From Enoplolaimus lenunculus (Eukaryota; Nematoda; Enoplea; Enoplida; Thoracostomopsidae), in assembly GCA_030248215.1 (NCBI GenBank), contig JASANG010000733.1:248001-312000 (forward strand): a stretch of DNA of 64,000 nucleotides. Reading direction: 5' to 3'. Positions 23,301-34,514 of this stretch are shown here, piece by piece. Position numbers and translations under genes: made by a program. A model generated the notes under the pieces. The model saw nothing but the letters and a program-made list of their open reading frames with translations. It searched no databases and was not told the origin of the DNA. Every line of letters begins with the position of its first letter. Position 1 is the stretch's first letter.

Positions 23301-26300
23301 CTGTTTTAGTCATTAGCGGCTTAGTGTGGGTTGTTCTCCATCGCGATTGGAGACCATTGAAATTACGGGGATGTAGAACAGCGGTAGCACAGCACCGCCT
23401 TCCCCCGATTAGAAAGTATATATTTGTTGGTCAAGTTCAGTTATTATGGCATATACGGTTTATACCCTAAATAATTTTAATACCTGTTACGTCGAGAGTG
23501 AGCTGTAACAAATCAACACAACTTCTTATCTGTAGTTTTTATCTTTTGTTCAAAACTTTCGTTTTAGCATTCTTACGAAATGTCAAGCTCAAGATTTTGA
23601 CACGCGAGTTTTTTAATATACCGGCGGGGTGGTGTACTGTCATTGCCCGTGTAATTTAATTTTAGAATTATTGCAATCACTTGAGCGTACACAAGTATTT
23701 CGTGGCAGTATAACCGGTGCTGAAATTCACAAATACTGCACAAACGGCGATGATGAAGTAAACCTTTCGACGTGTGTAAAATTGTATTAAAATATGCATG
23801 AACTTCACACAGAATCCAAGGCAGAGTTGGTCACTTTAATGACGTTGAACAGTTCTATTAAGAACGGAATTGAGGAATTAAGATCAGAATGTTGTGGTTC
23901 TAGAAACAATATACATGCGTAAATATATGCATGAACATAAAATGACGGCAAAGTTAATTGTGATGGAGTTCCAATTTCGGTACTTACTTTGCGTTAATTT
24001 TCCTCTAGCGAATTTTCACGAAAATATCGTTATGGCTTGGCTACATCAGATTATTAATATTGTCTGTGTGAATACATGAAATACAAAAGTCGAAAGCATA
24101 CCTTTTAAACATTGGTTGCAGCTGTCTATTGTAGTACTTAGTAAGCTTCCATATCAATATCCAGTTTAGTTTTGAAAAAACCGAGTTGTTAGTGTTCTTG
24201 AATGAACAGTCATACAGTCGCACTTGGCGTTACTTTCGATCGAAAGAACTTTGAGTTTTTTCTCAGAAAACACAATCTAGTTTAGTGCGTTGTCCTATTG
24301 CGATAACAAGTTTGAGCTTCCGTATTTCGTAGTATTACCTTAGGACGATACGATTATTCTTTTTTCAATGACAGTTATTATCTGCATATAACAATGGTAA
24401 TCTTGTATATATACCTGGTATAATGTAGTTAGGCAGCTTTAAATCCCATTTCAAAAACGTGAAACTGTATTTTTCTTTAGGAAGAAGAACACTGCCTGTC
24501 AGATAAACAGACACGATGGGATAAAATGATGTCAGAGGTTCAAGAACATGCCGAAGATAGAAAAGATTCTAAGCGAAAGAAAGGTAAGCAGCGATGTTTT
24601 TAAATTATAATGTTGCGGATTGATTGTATCAAGAGTTCATAATACAAGAGTGTGCAACTCTTGGGGTTCCGCATGGTAGATAATGTACCACCAGGAATTG
24701 CGTTTTTGGTCGACTCCCCTTTAACCCTTAATTAAACTATAAGATCATTTTTGTTGCCGGATACAAAAGTGTCATGCTTCGTACAGGTTGTACCCTTTCT
24801 AAATAAAGGGAGGTACGTCAAAAAGCAACGCGTGCCGGGTACATGCTTTTCTACACACAATTTACTCAAATCCACTCTTGGTTGTACTAAGCTGTTGAAA
24901 GCTTATTATTACTGTGTTTTCGTCATCGCATTGCTAGCAACTGAAATACTTACGGTAAAATTATAACTGAAGCGTAAATTTGGTGGACAGAAACGATTTA
25001 GCAGACGAATATTTATATAGCTCTTGTGTAATGCCTACATCTTCGTTTTATATTAATCTGGTGCTATACTTTTCTTGGCGCCGCAAGTCAAAAAATTTTT
25101 GGTGACAAATTGTCATGCGATGTCCGGCGGCAATTCACACGTGTTACCGTACGGTGCCTAACATGTTACAAGGTATAGCGCCACCCTAATTCATCATTAA
25201 TACTGTTTGTAGAGAAAATGGTTGTGATTGCAAGTCAGAAGCAGGTAGATATTGCAACTGATATCGAAATCACAGTTCCGGAGGATTTGCTTTTAATGAA
25301 CGAATGTAAGCTGTGCGACGTGAATTTATCAGGTAAGAAGGTTAGTTTTGCGTTAGCAAGTTTAGTAATTTTACATATCAGTGTTTTTAACGCTTAAACT
25401 TATTAAAATTACGTGTTTATATGAAATTCGCAATGTTTGGCTAAGTTTGAGTTAGAATATAATGTTTTTGATTAGTTTAGTTCGTAGAGCCAATTCACTC
25501 AATGCAATATCAACAAAATTTGGTATGACAATGCCATTGTCATGTGTTAAATTCATCGTATTATCTTTTAAACGGTATTTCAAGTAAGCGCAGCGTTTCA
25601 GCTTTTACGGTTGTTCTAATCAATTCCGAGTTATATAATTTCTTATACATGTTACTATGGTATGCAACTTACCAGAATATCGTTATACAAGGTGTACCAA
25701 AACGCGTTGCATTTTGGTACGATATCTGGTCTTGTGGGTAGATGTTACTTGCAGCGTAGACAATAACAGTATAAGAAGATAGTTATTGATTTGAGCCTTG
25801 ATAACGCATAAAACATAGAGATATCATCTGTTCTTGTTAGTAGTAAAAAGCAGGGTGCGACCGGATATCCGGATCCGGTGTAATATCCGGCAAAAACGGA
25901 TATCTGGTTCCGGTATCCGGTATTAAACAACCCGATCCCGGATATTTACGATTGTGGAGCCGAATATTATAAAACTGCTTTTTACCAGTGATCGTCTGTA
26001 ACTTCTTGCTGCAATTGCATTTGTGAGCAAATCAAGAAGTTCAAGTTTTGATACGTTTTCAGCTACTTTTAACTTATGCAAGCGAGAGTGAGTTAAACGC
26101 ATTTTTGCATTAAATAATTTCAGTTTATCCGCAACAATTATCAACTTTATAACAGACGAAAAATTTGAGCACGCTAACATTACAGCTAAAAATAAATTAT
26201 TTTAACATATACAATATCCGGTTCCTGTTCCGGTAAGAAATTTAATATCCGTATCCGGTTCCGGTATCCGGTAAATCATTATCCGGTCGCACCCTGGTAA

Positions 26301-27945
26301 AAAGTTCTTCTTTCGTCAGTCAATTTTCGAATAACGTGTAGCCCGATAACGACCTCAATTGGGTCTATAAGTTTCCAGGAGCAGAATCTGCAAGAATGCA
26401 TTACTCTGGCCGTAACCATCAGAAGAAAGAAAACCAGTACGTTCGAAATGTATACGCGCAAATGGGTATCAACCCAGAACGATTTCTGCTGAAACCTACC
26501 GGTGGGATTGAACCGACGCCCACGGTACGTTTTTGGAAAAATAGGCTAATGTTATTTTGTGCTGGAATCGTTTTATTTGCACATACTGTGTTCCGGCGGG
26601 ATAAAGCAGTGCCAGTAAATAACTTAATGCTGTGCCCGGAAGCTGCTATTTTCTCGTATTTTTGAGGAAAATGGTACATATGCTTAGGAGTTCGCGGAAA
26701 CACCAGAGGATCTATGGCGCAGATCCATTGACGTAGCGATGTTTCACGGTTTGCACGCACAAGAAGAAGCATAGTCCGCCTGCCATCAATCAAACGGAAA
26801 TATGTGAATATATAAACTAATCTTATTAAATTATTGATTTGGTTTGCAGCGCTATTTTACCACTGTTTGTAAGCTTTCAATTTTATTTTTATGTGAAATT
26901 TGTTTTCAGAAGAAAAAACTGGCTGTTGACAAACAGAAGTAAGACTTTCTTAAAATATATTTAGTTGTATTGTTTTACTTTGTAACGACAGATTGCTGCT
27001 AAAAAATTTGTAGGTTTGGTACTCTGAAAATGAGTATTTATTGTCTGTTTACCATGCGTAGACTCCATGAACAATATGGTCGTGGCCACACCCTTTGATT
27101 ATTGCAGGGCAATCGGCCAGTGTGCTCTGTCGCCGCTGACGCTATTATATGGTACAGTAATCTGTGCTATCAGTGACGTCTTTAAAATTCGAAACCCCGT
27201 CGTTACCACCCGGTTATGAAAATTAGCGCAAGACAAAACATATAAGATTTAATGTGTTACATACATTGATTTGAGGTTCCCTTTCAACTGCTTTGCTTGC
27301 AATGTTTCGTTTGAACAATACGATCAAATGACAGCGCATATGTCAACGCCACGGCATTCTGAACGAGTAATTAAGTATCATGCTCAAAAACAATTTGGTA
27401 CAACCAATCTCGTAACATTTGATGAAGGTAAGCTCATACATACTAGAGTGTTGGTTATAATGGTCCATGTTGACTGTAGAGGTCTTACTGGGGATTTTTG
27501 AATCCGGGGCAAACAGGCTTCTGCTTCGCCTTAGAAATGCCAAAATTTCGTAGAATTAGGTAAAAGCATTACAGGGATGAGTGGTAATAAATTAGCGAGT
27601 ATGAGTGCTGAATCAAGAAAAACTTTTGGTGTGAAATGATAGCAAATTCGCATAATATATTTAAGCTTGGGCTTATGAGAGGAGTTTGGCCTTGTTTGGG
27701 AATTTAGTTAATCTTTGACATGTTTTCGTTCCTTCTGTGATGTTTGGGTTGCAGAATTAATTCGTTTTTACATTTCAGTTGCTACTGATACAATAAAGAA
27801 AAAGAAAACGAAGTCCGTAAACCCGGGTGATATCTATTGCGCTGTTTGCGATAAATACGTGAATAGCGAGGAACAGTACAAGATTCATGTTCAGTCAAAC
27901 CGACATCTGTGTAAAACTGACAAGGCAACTTTTGCGCAGTATTAA
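20331..27945 (+). CDS. Three-finger matrin/U1-type C2H2 zinc-finger protein, 13 exons
   Basis: Exons (all GT..AG): 20331-20365, 20584-21340, 21566-21701, 21761-21832, 22001-22038, 22735-23017, 23666-23757, 24481-24583, 25213-25332, 26379-26524, 26910-26938, 27276-27427, 27779-27945. They total 2130 nt in one continuous phase, giving 709 aa. Three fingers of identical spacing C-X2-C-X12-H-X5-H lie at residues C537-H559, C609-H631 and C675-H697. They are of the matrin/JAZ/ZMAT type known to bind double-stranded or structured RNA. The first contains CKLCDVNLSGAESARMHYSG, close to ZMAT3 fingers. Residues 1-505 are Ser/Gly/Asn-rich with a short coiled coil (KEVEKQMQELKKKAALLEQE, ~268-287) and a basic stretch KDSKRKK before the fingers. 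A 21-nt direct repeat gives a doubled GIVDSG. The AG at 20483-20484 is unusable because it would create TGA at the junction. Exons 1, 4 and 5 are least certain (weak donors). Orthology within the ZMAT/ZNF346 group is not settled. Confidence 0.82.
23080..23410. repeat. Intronic repeat remnants
   Basis: Within intron 6 of the zinc-finger gene. GGGGGCTCCCACATTTC, GGGAGGGGGCTGTCGCCCCCC and a GAACAGCGGTAGCACAGC patch look like decayed inverted-repeat elements. The open frames here are not exons in phase with the gene. Confidence 0.35.
25851..26296. mobile_element. hAT-type MITE in intron 9, perfect 8-bp TSD
   Basis: 446 bp beginning CAGGGTGCGACCGGATATCC and ending GGTATCCGG...CCGGTCGCACCCTG (inverse). 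Flanked by perfect GTAAAAAG duplications (25843-25850, 26297-26304). CAGGG termini and an 8-bp duplication are the hallmarks of the hAT superfamily. No transposase frame. It ends about 80 bp before the splice acceptor of the exon that completes zinc finger 1. Confidence 0.92.
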
Positions 27946-27982
27946 AATCTGGGAGTCTGCGAAAAGCAACAGAAGCCGGAGG

Positions 27983-28150
27983 TCTTTCTCCGGCTCCGGT
28001 AGAAATTTCGCCGGAGGTTCCGGGTGATAGAACTTTTTAATTGTCGTCATGTGTGTGGTAATTTTCGAGCTTAGAGTTAAAGTTAAAATTTTGATATAGA
28101 GTGCAAAACTGTACTGTTGATTTGGATGAATATCTACTGTTACTGTATGA
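27983..28150. mobile_element. hAT-like MITE fragment in 3' UTR
   Basis: GCCGGAGGTCTTTCTCCGGC, TCCGGTAGAAATTTCGCCGG and the following AATTTTCGAGC-type interior resemble the left part of 44634-44966. No intact right end. It begins about 40 bases after the zinc-finger stop codon. Confidence 0.5.
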
Positions 28151-28217
28151 TTTTGCATGAAACTCTAAAGTTGTGCCATCTGTATGTATTTTTATGTTTC
28201 TGTATATTGCAGTTTCA

Positions 28218-28223
28218 AATAAA
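28218..28223 (+). promoter_or_regulatory. Poly(A) signal AATAAA of zinc-finger gene
   Basis: Canonical AATAAA 273 bases after the stop codon, followed by a T/G-rich stretch (TTTGGTGTATGTGGGTTTG), as expected for a cleavage site. Confidence 0.5.
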
Positions 28224-28499
28224 TTTCAGTGTTTTGATGCCTTTGGTGTATGTGGGTTTGTATTGTTAGCCGAGTAGTTTAATGTGTGTTGGCATTACCC
28301 CCTATCCTTAAGTCAAAATTTGAAATCGAGCTCAGTATTCATGCTTATAAAATTGACTTGATGGGTGATTCTTGGGAACAGAAAAAACTCAGTCGTCCTT
28401 TCCTCCGGGAAGTATTACATTTGATATTTGTTTACTCCCACCACAAAAGAGTCCCAACGTATTAACCCTTTCTCACATGAATATTTTCAATTTCGTATG

Positions 28500-28595
28500 A
28501 GATGCACTTTCACGGTAAGATTCGATCCCCAGTCTCTGGTGTGGGAGGCGTTTATGATGGCCACTCGGCTATAGGAGCTTCATGCTCGAGCCCGA
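28500..28595 (-). repeat. tRNA-like / SINE head on minus strand
   Basis: On the minus strand CTCCTATAGCCGAGTGGCCA (box A-like) is followed about 35 nt later by GGGGATCGAATCTTACC (box B-like). Arms do not form a clean cloverleaf, so a tRNA-derived SINE remnant is more likely than a functional tRNA. Confidence 0.4.
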
Positions 28596-28789
28596 GGGGA
28601 CTCTCACGTCTTGTAGAGATTTTGCACTACACATATGTGGTAGAATTGTTAACCACTGCTCACAGTGTATGTGTTGCTCATTTATTATTTGTATTTAGTT
28701 GCTCATAGTATACTCTATGGGTTAAAGGGTTAATTCGTTACAGGATACAAGTAATATTTCCTCGCCGCAAATTGGTGTTGCAAGAAACG

Positions 28790-29182
28790 AGGGTGTAAAC
28801 GGGTACTTAAAATAACGGAAAACGGATATTGAAGTAATGTTACTTTAAGGGGCGTAACAGTAGTTTAAGCGTATTCCTATGCGTAAGCGTTGCAAAAGCG
28901 TATTCCTAGCCTAAGCAAAAATGTAATCTAGTCTAAACCTACTCTTTTATAGACGCACCAGAAACCTGGACGCCCCTTAAAGTAACATGGGCTTATGTTT
29001 CAATCATGAATTTTGTAATTTTTATTTCATTTTGAACAATTGCAGCATATCTGTATGATGCGAGATGTACTCACGTGATTTATGATTTTTTTGCGAAAAA
29101 TAACGGAATTTAGTGTATTTATAACGAAACGGATACCGATTTTTACCGGAAATGGAAACAAATATCCGATACACTCTGATAG
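28790..29182. mobile_element. hAT-like element split by a family A MITE
   Basis: Left end GAGGGTGTAAACGGGTAC and AAAATAACGGAAAACGGAT. Right end ACCGGAAATGGAAACAAATA then CCGATACACTCTG, the inverse of CAGAGTGTATCGG. The family A MITE at 28833-28992 sits inside it. The right end lies about 45 bp before the acceptor upstream of the NKAPD1 start. Confidence 0.5.
28833..28992. mobile_element. GGCC-TIR MITE family A, copy 4 (nested)
   Basis: AGTAATGTTACTTTAAGGGG at the left (terminal GGCC lost) and CCCCTTAAAGTAACATGGGC at the right. Short CCTAAG array and AATGTAATCTAGTCTAAACC interior. Inserted in the hAT-like element 28790-29182. Confidence 0.75.
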
Positions 29183-29259
29183 AAACGTAGCTTGGAACGT
29201 AGTCGAATTTGTTTTTGCATTATTAGTTTAGTTGTAATAATTAAATGCGAAACAACTAA

Positions 29260-32200
29260 ATGCTTGCGAACAACAGTAAATACTTGCTCAAAAATTCGCT
29301 AGCGCACGTTGATCGCCACAATCGAGTAAGTATCTAAAATTGTTAACATTGTAAGCTTTCGTGAAAGCAATAGTGTATACTACTACCAAGGTTTTAAAAT
29401 CAACACTCAACTTATGCTGGATTTGAGCAATGCAGTTCGATTTCTTGTTCGAAGTTTGTATCGCTGACTAAGCTGTTATCATTCATAAACGTTTTCAGGT
29501 ATGGGAAGAAAGACATATGTGGAAACAGTACGAGTTGGAAAAGAAACAAACTGAAGCTAGGAAAGAAGTGAGTTCATCTGAAGATATTGTGATGTGTCAC
29601 TTCTACCAGCGCGTTCAGTTTACTAGTTTATTAAGCGTAAAGCCACTATTGTAATTACTATGTAGGTTTTAATTTCAGATGAGACTTGTATGTTTTTAGA
29701 AATGTTAAAGCACGAGTAAAATGAGATGTTTTTACTGTAGAGACAGTGCTAAAGAAGACAGTGTTTTAGTTGCTAAAATGAATTGATAGTATTTTATTTT
29801 GTATTACAGAGAAGAAAGCTCAAATCCAGACGAAAAGAAGCTCTTCGTTTGTCAGATCGACCAGAAGGACCTCTTCCAGCTACGATTGCGCTGGTGCAGA
29901 TGGAAGCGGAATTGGGAGACAGGTACATGTTTAGATTATAAATATTCGCTTCGTTATTTTGTATTGCAAGTTGCGAAATATTTTTTGAATTCTATGACAA
30001 CAATATTCCCTTTTCTTGCGTTTTGTATTCCAGCAAATAAATTTTTGCAAATCGGGAATATAGCGTTGTGTATTAATTGTCTGTACGATGCTAGTTAGAT
30101 ACAATGTTTGACTCTGTTCGAATCATAAATATTATGACACGGCGCGGTCAGATATTAGTTTGCTACCGGATACTGGAACCGCATAAATCATTATCCCTTT
30201 GGCCCATATTACTTTAAGGGGCGTCCAGGTTTCTGGTTCTGTCTATAAAAGAGTAGGTTTAGATTCTAGATTACTTTTTTGCTTCGGCATTGGCTTAGGC
30301 TTAGGAACACATTTTTGCAACGCTTAGGTTTAGGCTTTTAGGCTTAGGAATACGCTTAATCTACTGTTACGCCCCTAAAAGTAACATTGGTCATCCCTTT
30401 TAAAGAGTCGTTTAATGATATTAGGCACCGCAACCGTAAATATCCGGTATTGGTTGGGTTATACTAGATAGCGGAGTCGGTCCTGGTATCGCTTTTTGCC
30501 GGATTGCAAACCGAGACCTGATATATGGTCGCTCCAATAATTGGTGGAACATGAGCAAACGATTTTTAGATGGGGCCATGATGGTTACCGATCGCTATAT
30601 CCAGAAGAATTTGGAGATTCTGTTGCTGACAACGACGAGGAGATGATCTATGGACCAAGGCTACCTCCTGATTCCGAGACTGCGTAAGTAGAGAAACACA
30701 TATTGCATTAAATGTGTCCACATGCGTAAATGGCTTGTAACCAGTTATTTATGTGAAATATAATAAATTGTGGCGTAAGACGAAAAGTTGCGATGTTCTA
30801 GTAACCGTAAATTTGAACTGCCAGATTGTGTGTGAATACAACTACAGTAATTTTATTCTTTTTTGTAGCAATTATGGCCCATGTTACTTTAAGTGGCGTC
30901 CAGGTTTGTGGTGGGCCTATAAAAGAGTAGGTTTAGATTCTAGATTACATTATTTTTGCTTAAGCGTAAGAATATGCTTTTGCAACTCTTTCACAGTGGT
31001 ACTTTTTAGGTTTATGTTGTGTATTAACCCGTATTCTATCAAATAATATTGGCACTTTTTGGTGTAATGTTCAAAGTTGGGTGTGAGGTTGTTGTGCATG
31101 CGTTTCTACAGTATGTACATACACATATTATGCGATGGAGCTTATATTATTTTGCAATATTTAATAGTAACTAACCTGTTAATGAAGATTTTAGTTCTTG
31201 CTCCAACGCTGCCAACGGTAACAGTGACGATATGCTTGGAAAGAAGAAGCGAAAAAGGTAAACATTTTTATTACTTCGTTAGATTTCATTTACGGGACAA
31301 GTTTGGTGTAAATAAAAGATTGTTTTTGGTGCAAGTTTTTAGTTTGCCAGCAACGTTAATATAGCATACTTATGTGTTCCGTTTTTGGGATTACCATGTA
31401 TTTATTGTTATGAGACTTACTGTATGACACGAAAATATATTCATTGGTTGTAATAGTTGCAACTTATAGGTCGTTAAGTCATAGAATATCCGAGACAACT
31501 TCGTCTTACGATACATCATCCGAGGCTTACTCACTCGTATCTACTGAATCATGTAAAAAAAGAAAACCAAGATCTCAGCTGAAGTCAAAGGAACATTTGC
31601 ATTCGATGTCAAGGAAAAATAAGCGCAGGTACTGTCATTGTGGTGCATACTATTTATATCGGAAATTCCACTATTTTTATGCTTAAAATTAGTTATAAAT
31701 CACGGGTATGTAAGAAACTCGCAGTTTTTTATGACAGATATGCTGCAATTAGTTTTATACGAAATAATAATGACGAAATTCATCTAAACTCTTAAAACAA
31801 TTTTTTCTTTAAAATTTTAGTAATCCAGGTGGATATTTGCATGCCTTCGTTTCCCGTTTCCGTTGTTTTGATCACTATCCGTTTCCGTTTTTCGTACTAT
31901 CTAGTGTTGGGCACAGGAAAAACCAACGGAGAAAACGGTTTTTCCGTTTTTTTCCAAGGGGGTGGAAAAAACAAAAATAACTTTATTATAATCTCAGTGA
32001 ATCATTCGCGAAACAGCGACATAACGTCGCGGAAACCGAGTGAAATTAGTTTTTCTCACAGTGTCGTTATCGCTAAGGCTGATTTATTGTGGAGGAATCA
32101 GTGGCGGACCCAGGTATTATGAAATGAGGGACCGCACGAGATATAGTGGAGCAATCTGTTGAAGTGAGATTCGTTAGTCGATGTTTAGCTTATTTTGTGT

Positions 32201-32604
32201 ATATTTTCAATGCAACTGAACAGTGTACGAAAATCGGTATGACACAGTTCCTGAAAAATAGTTGGAATGGACCGTATACATGCAACGCTGGAAACGTGGT
32301 TTATACCGTTATACCTTCAGTAGGGGGCATAGGACGTAAAGCGTGCTGCTGATGTTGGAAGATAAATATATTAAGAAAAATATTGAATAATATACATTGA
32401 GCAGAATTTTTACCTCGTTGAGGTACAACAGCTTAGATTATTTGGCTTAATTTTAGGCTGCAGAAGTCAGAACTACTGAAGAAGAATAAGAAAAAGAAGA
32501 AGAAAAAAAAGCTTACGTCTGATGGTTTGTTTGACAGTTCCAGAAAAGCCCGATTGTCGTCAACAAAGAAAACTAACAAAGCTGTAAAACTTAAAAAGTT
32601 GTGA
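29260..32604 (+). CDS. NKAPD1: NKAPD1 (C11orf57) homologue, 7 exons
   Basis: Exons 29260-29325, 29499-29567, 29810-29922, 30570-30683, 31195-31257, 31470-31628, 32457-32604 (732 nt, 243 aa, phases 0,0,2,2,2,2). The N-terminus LLKNSLAHVDRHNRVWEERH matches human NKAPD1 (LLRNVIRHTDAHNKIQEESD, from memory), and residues 82-97 DRWGHDGYRSLYPEEF match its DRWGHSGYKELYPEEF. The rest is Ser/Lys-rich, ending in a poly-Lys run (KKNKKKKKKKK) and KAVKLKKL, which suggests nuclear location. The family is linked by name to the NF-kB-activating protein domain; molecular role is poorly known. The upstream in-frame ATG at 29245 is closed by a stop. A splice acceptor (TTTTTGCATTATTAG) ends at 29226, only 33 nt before the start, implying a 5' UTR intron or leader trans-splicing. 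No AATAAA was seen within 200 bases after the stop. Confidence 0.9.
30160..30455. mobile_element. hAT-like remnant split by family A copy 5
   Basis: In intron 3 of the NKAPD1 homologue. CTACCGGATACTGGAACCGC at the left and CCGTAAATATCCGGTATTGG at the right recall the CCGGATAT/CCGGAAT MITE interiors. The family A MITE at 30201-30392 interrupts it. Confidence 0.4.
30201..30392. mobile_element. GGCC-TIR MITE family A, copy 5, perfect 8-bp TSD
   Basis: Begins GGCCCATATTACTTTAAGGG, ends CGCCCCTAAAAGTAACATTGGTC. Perfect ATCCCTTT duplications at 30193-30200 and 30393-30400. Interior TTAGGC arrays around AACACATTTTTGCAACG. Intronic. Confidence 0.92.
30876..30990. mobile_element. GGCC-TIR MITE family A, copy 6, right end missing
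   Basis: GGCCCATGTTACTTTAAGTG, GTCCAGGTTTGTGGTGGGC and GGTTTAGATTCTAGATTAC follow family A, then the sequence leaves the family after GAATATGCTTTTGCAAC. Lies in intron 4 of the NKAPD1 homologue. Confidence 0.75.
31629..32456. other. Last intron of NKAPD1 homologue; weak hAT remnants
   Basis: ATCCGTTTCCGTTTTTCG, TAGTGTTGGGCACAGG and CAGTGGCGGACCCAGG (32098) resemble hAT MITE termini. None is complete. The open frames here carry no splice-consistent coding signal. Confidence 0.4.
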
Positions 32605-33010
32605 ATTGCTATTTTCTCATATTGTGTAATTATTATGAAACAGTAAAGACTGAAATTAGTTTCGAGTCTTCTGAAATGTACGTACAGGGTTTTGTGGATA
32701 CAAAATATTTGACAGTTTGCAACCACATATCCGTCTTCGTTATTCGGTTTTCGGTAAAATTGGATGTCCGTTGTTTATTATCGTATTCTAAGTTGTAAGT
32801 CAATATAAATCATTTAAATTTAAGATACAGACCACCTGTAATTAAGTTTCAAATAACTTATCAAAATTAGAATGGCTGTTAATATTTGAATACATACATC
32901 ACTATGTATTGGCAGAAAATTGCTTATAGGCTTAATATAACTGCCGTAGTCATGGCTGGGATTCCGACAGGGATGCGACGCTGTATTTGGGTACTAATTA
33001 TATAGAGGTT

Positions 33011-33142
33011 GATCCGGGGGTGATGCTACGGGGTGCAGGGGGACGCTGGTACGCTGGGTAATTGGTGTGTTAATGGACAATTTTAGTAAGGTGATGATCG
33101 GGGGTGATGCTACGGTGTGCTGGGGGGACGCTGGTATGCTGG
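33011..33142. repeat. Direct repeat, ~90-bp spacing
   Basis: GGGGGTGATGCTACGGGGTG...GGGGGACGCTGGTACGCTGG recurs about 90 bases later as GGGGGTGATGCTACGGTGTG...GGGGGGACGCTGGTATGCTGG. Confidence 0.75.
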
Positions 33143-34514
33143 TTTAAATTTGGACGGTCGTGGACGCATTGAAAATTTTCGTCGTGGGTCGTTTTACGGA
33201 CTTATTTGTTTTTATATCCGCTGCGGGAACGAAAGGACAGTAAAAGCAATAAAAAATAATATAAAAGGAAAAAGAAATGAAATAAAATTTGTTATTTGTT
33301 GTTTTATTGTGGAAATACGCTCTAAAGCGACGTGTAAAAAGGCGGGAAATATAGGGCCGTTTGAAGTTGACGTTTTTGGGTAGTTACATTTTCTGTTATA
33401 AATTTTATTAAATTTCGTAGAGTTACGCAAAGTAAAGGGAGTACCGTTTCGGTATAAGTACTGAGTTAACTTAGGAATTGCCACGGTCGCGATTATGTGA
33501 AGGAAACCAGGATAGAAGTTATTGGCATTAGGCAGGGCGCAGTGATCACCCAGTACTAAGTTACTGGTGTTATGGAGTAATTGCGGAAGAACTTGGTAAC
33601 TTAGGCAAAGTTGGGATTGTAGATTAATAAATCTAACGGGGTTAGCTGTACTATTATACGTAAAATTGGGCCATTCGAATGGGTTTAGTTTGAACGGAAA
33701 TTTGGTGTATCTTTAAACGGGGTTAGAGTGCACGATTTACAATTTTGGTAATTTTGGAGTGTAAAATTCTAACGGGGTTAGGATTGCACGGTTTTCAGTA
33801 AACATAGAACTTTCTCATGTGTCTATATGTATAATATTCATCCGGTGTCATAAACGTATCAGGGTGGGGCAATAAACGTTTCTGGCCGCGTCACTAAATC
33901 AGAGCGATACGCTTGACATCGGGATAGAACGAACTTGGAGTTGTGATTCATGGGTCCTTTAACTAGCAAATCACGGACTTCCATAGGGCGTTCTAGGTTT
34001 AATAGATTGTGAAGTGTGATAGATACACGGAAGCTCATCACAAACGTGAAAAACTTCCTCGCTGAAGCGAATATGTAATGTTTAGGGATAAAACATGTAA
34101 GATTTAGCGAGTCACTGCCGTTGCTGTAAAACTCGCATATAATACAAGCATAGCATTTTTACAACTTTTAATTGTCACATTTAGGCGGCCCATGTTAATT
34201 TTAGTCCCTACTCACTCGGGTCTAAACCTAAGCATGTGCATAATTCTAAGCCGAAACTTTAGCATGAGGCTGATCCTTGGAGTATCTAATGAAGACCACG
34301 CGTAGCAGCCAATGCATTCCTAATTTTAATTATTTCTGGAAGATGCTTAGCTAGTAGTTTTAGAGTTCTAAAGAGTAATGTTGAGGCGAATGTATAAAAC
34401 AAAATAATAAAATAATAGCAAGCAGGAACCTACCAGCTTGTGCATAAAAAGAAAAATCAATATGAGCATAGAGATAACGAGTTAGCTTGTGCCATACCTT
34501 TATATAATATTGTA

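Noticed and set aside
28500-28595. Functional tRNA gene
   Set aside because: Promoter-like boxes are present, but the acceptor and other arms do not form a convincing cloverleaf.
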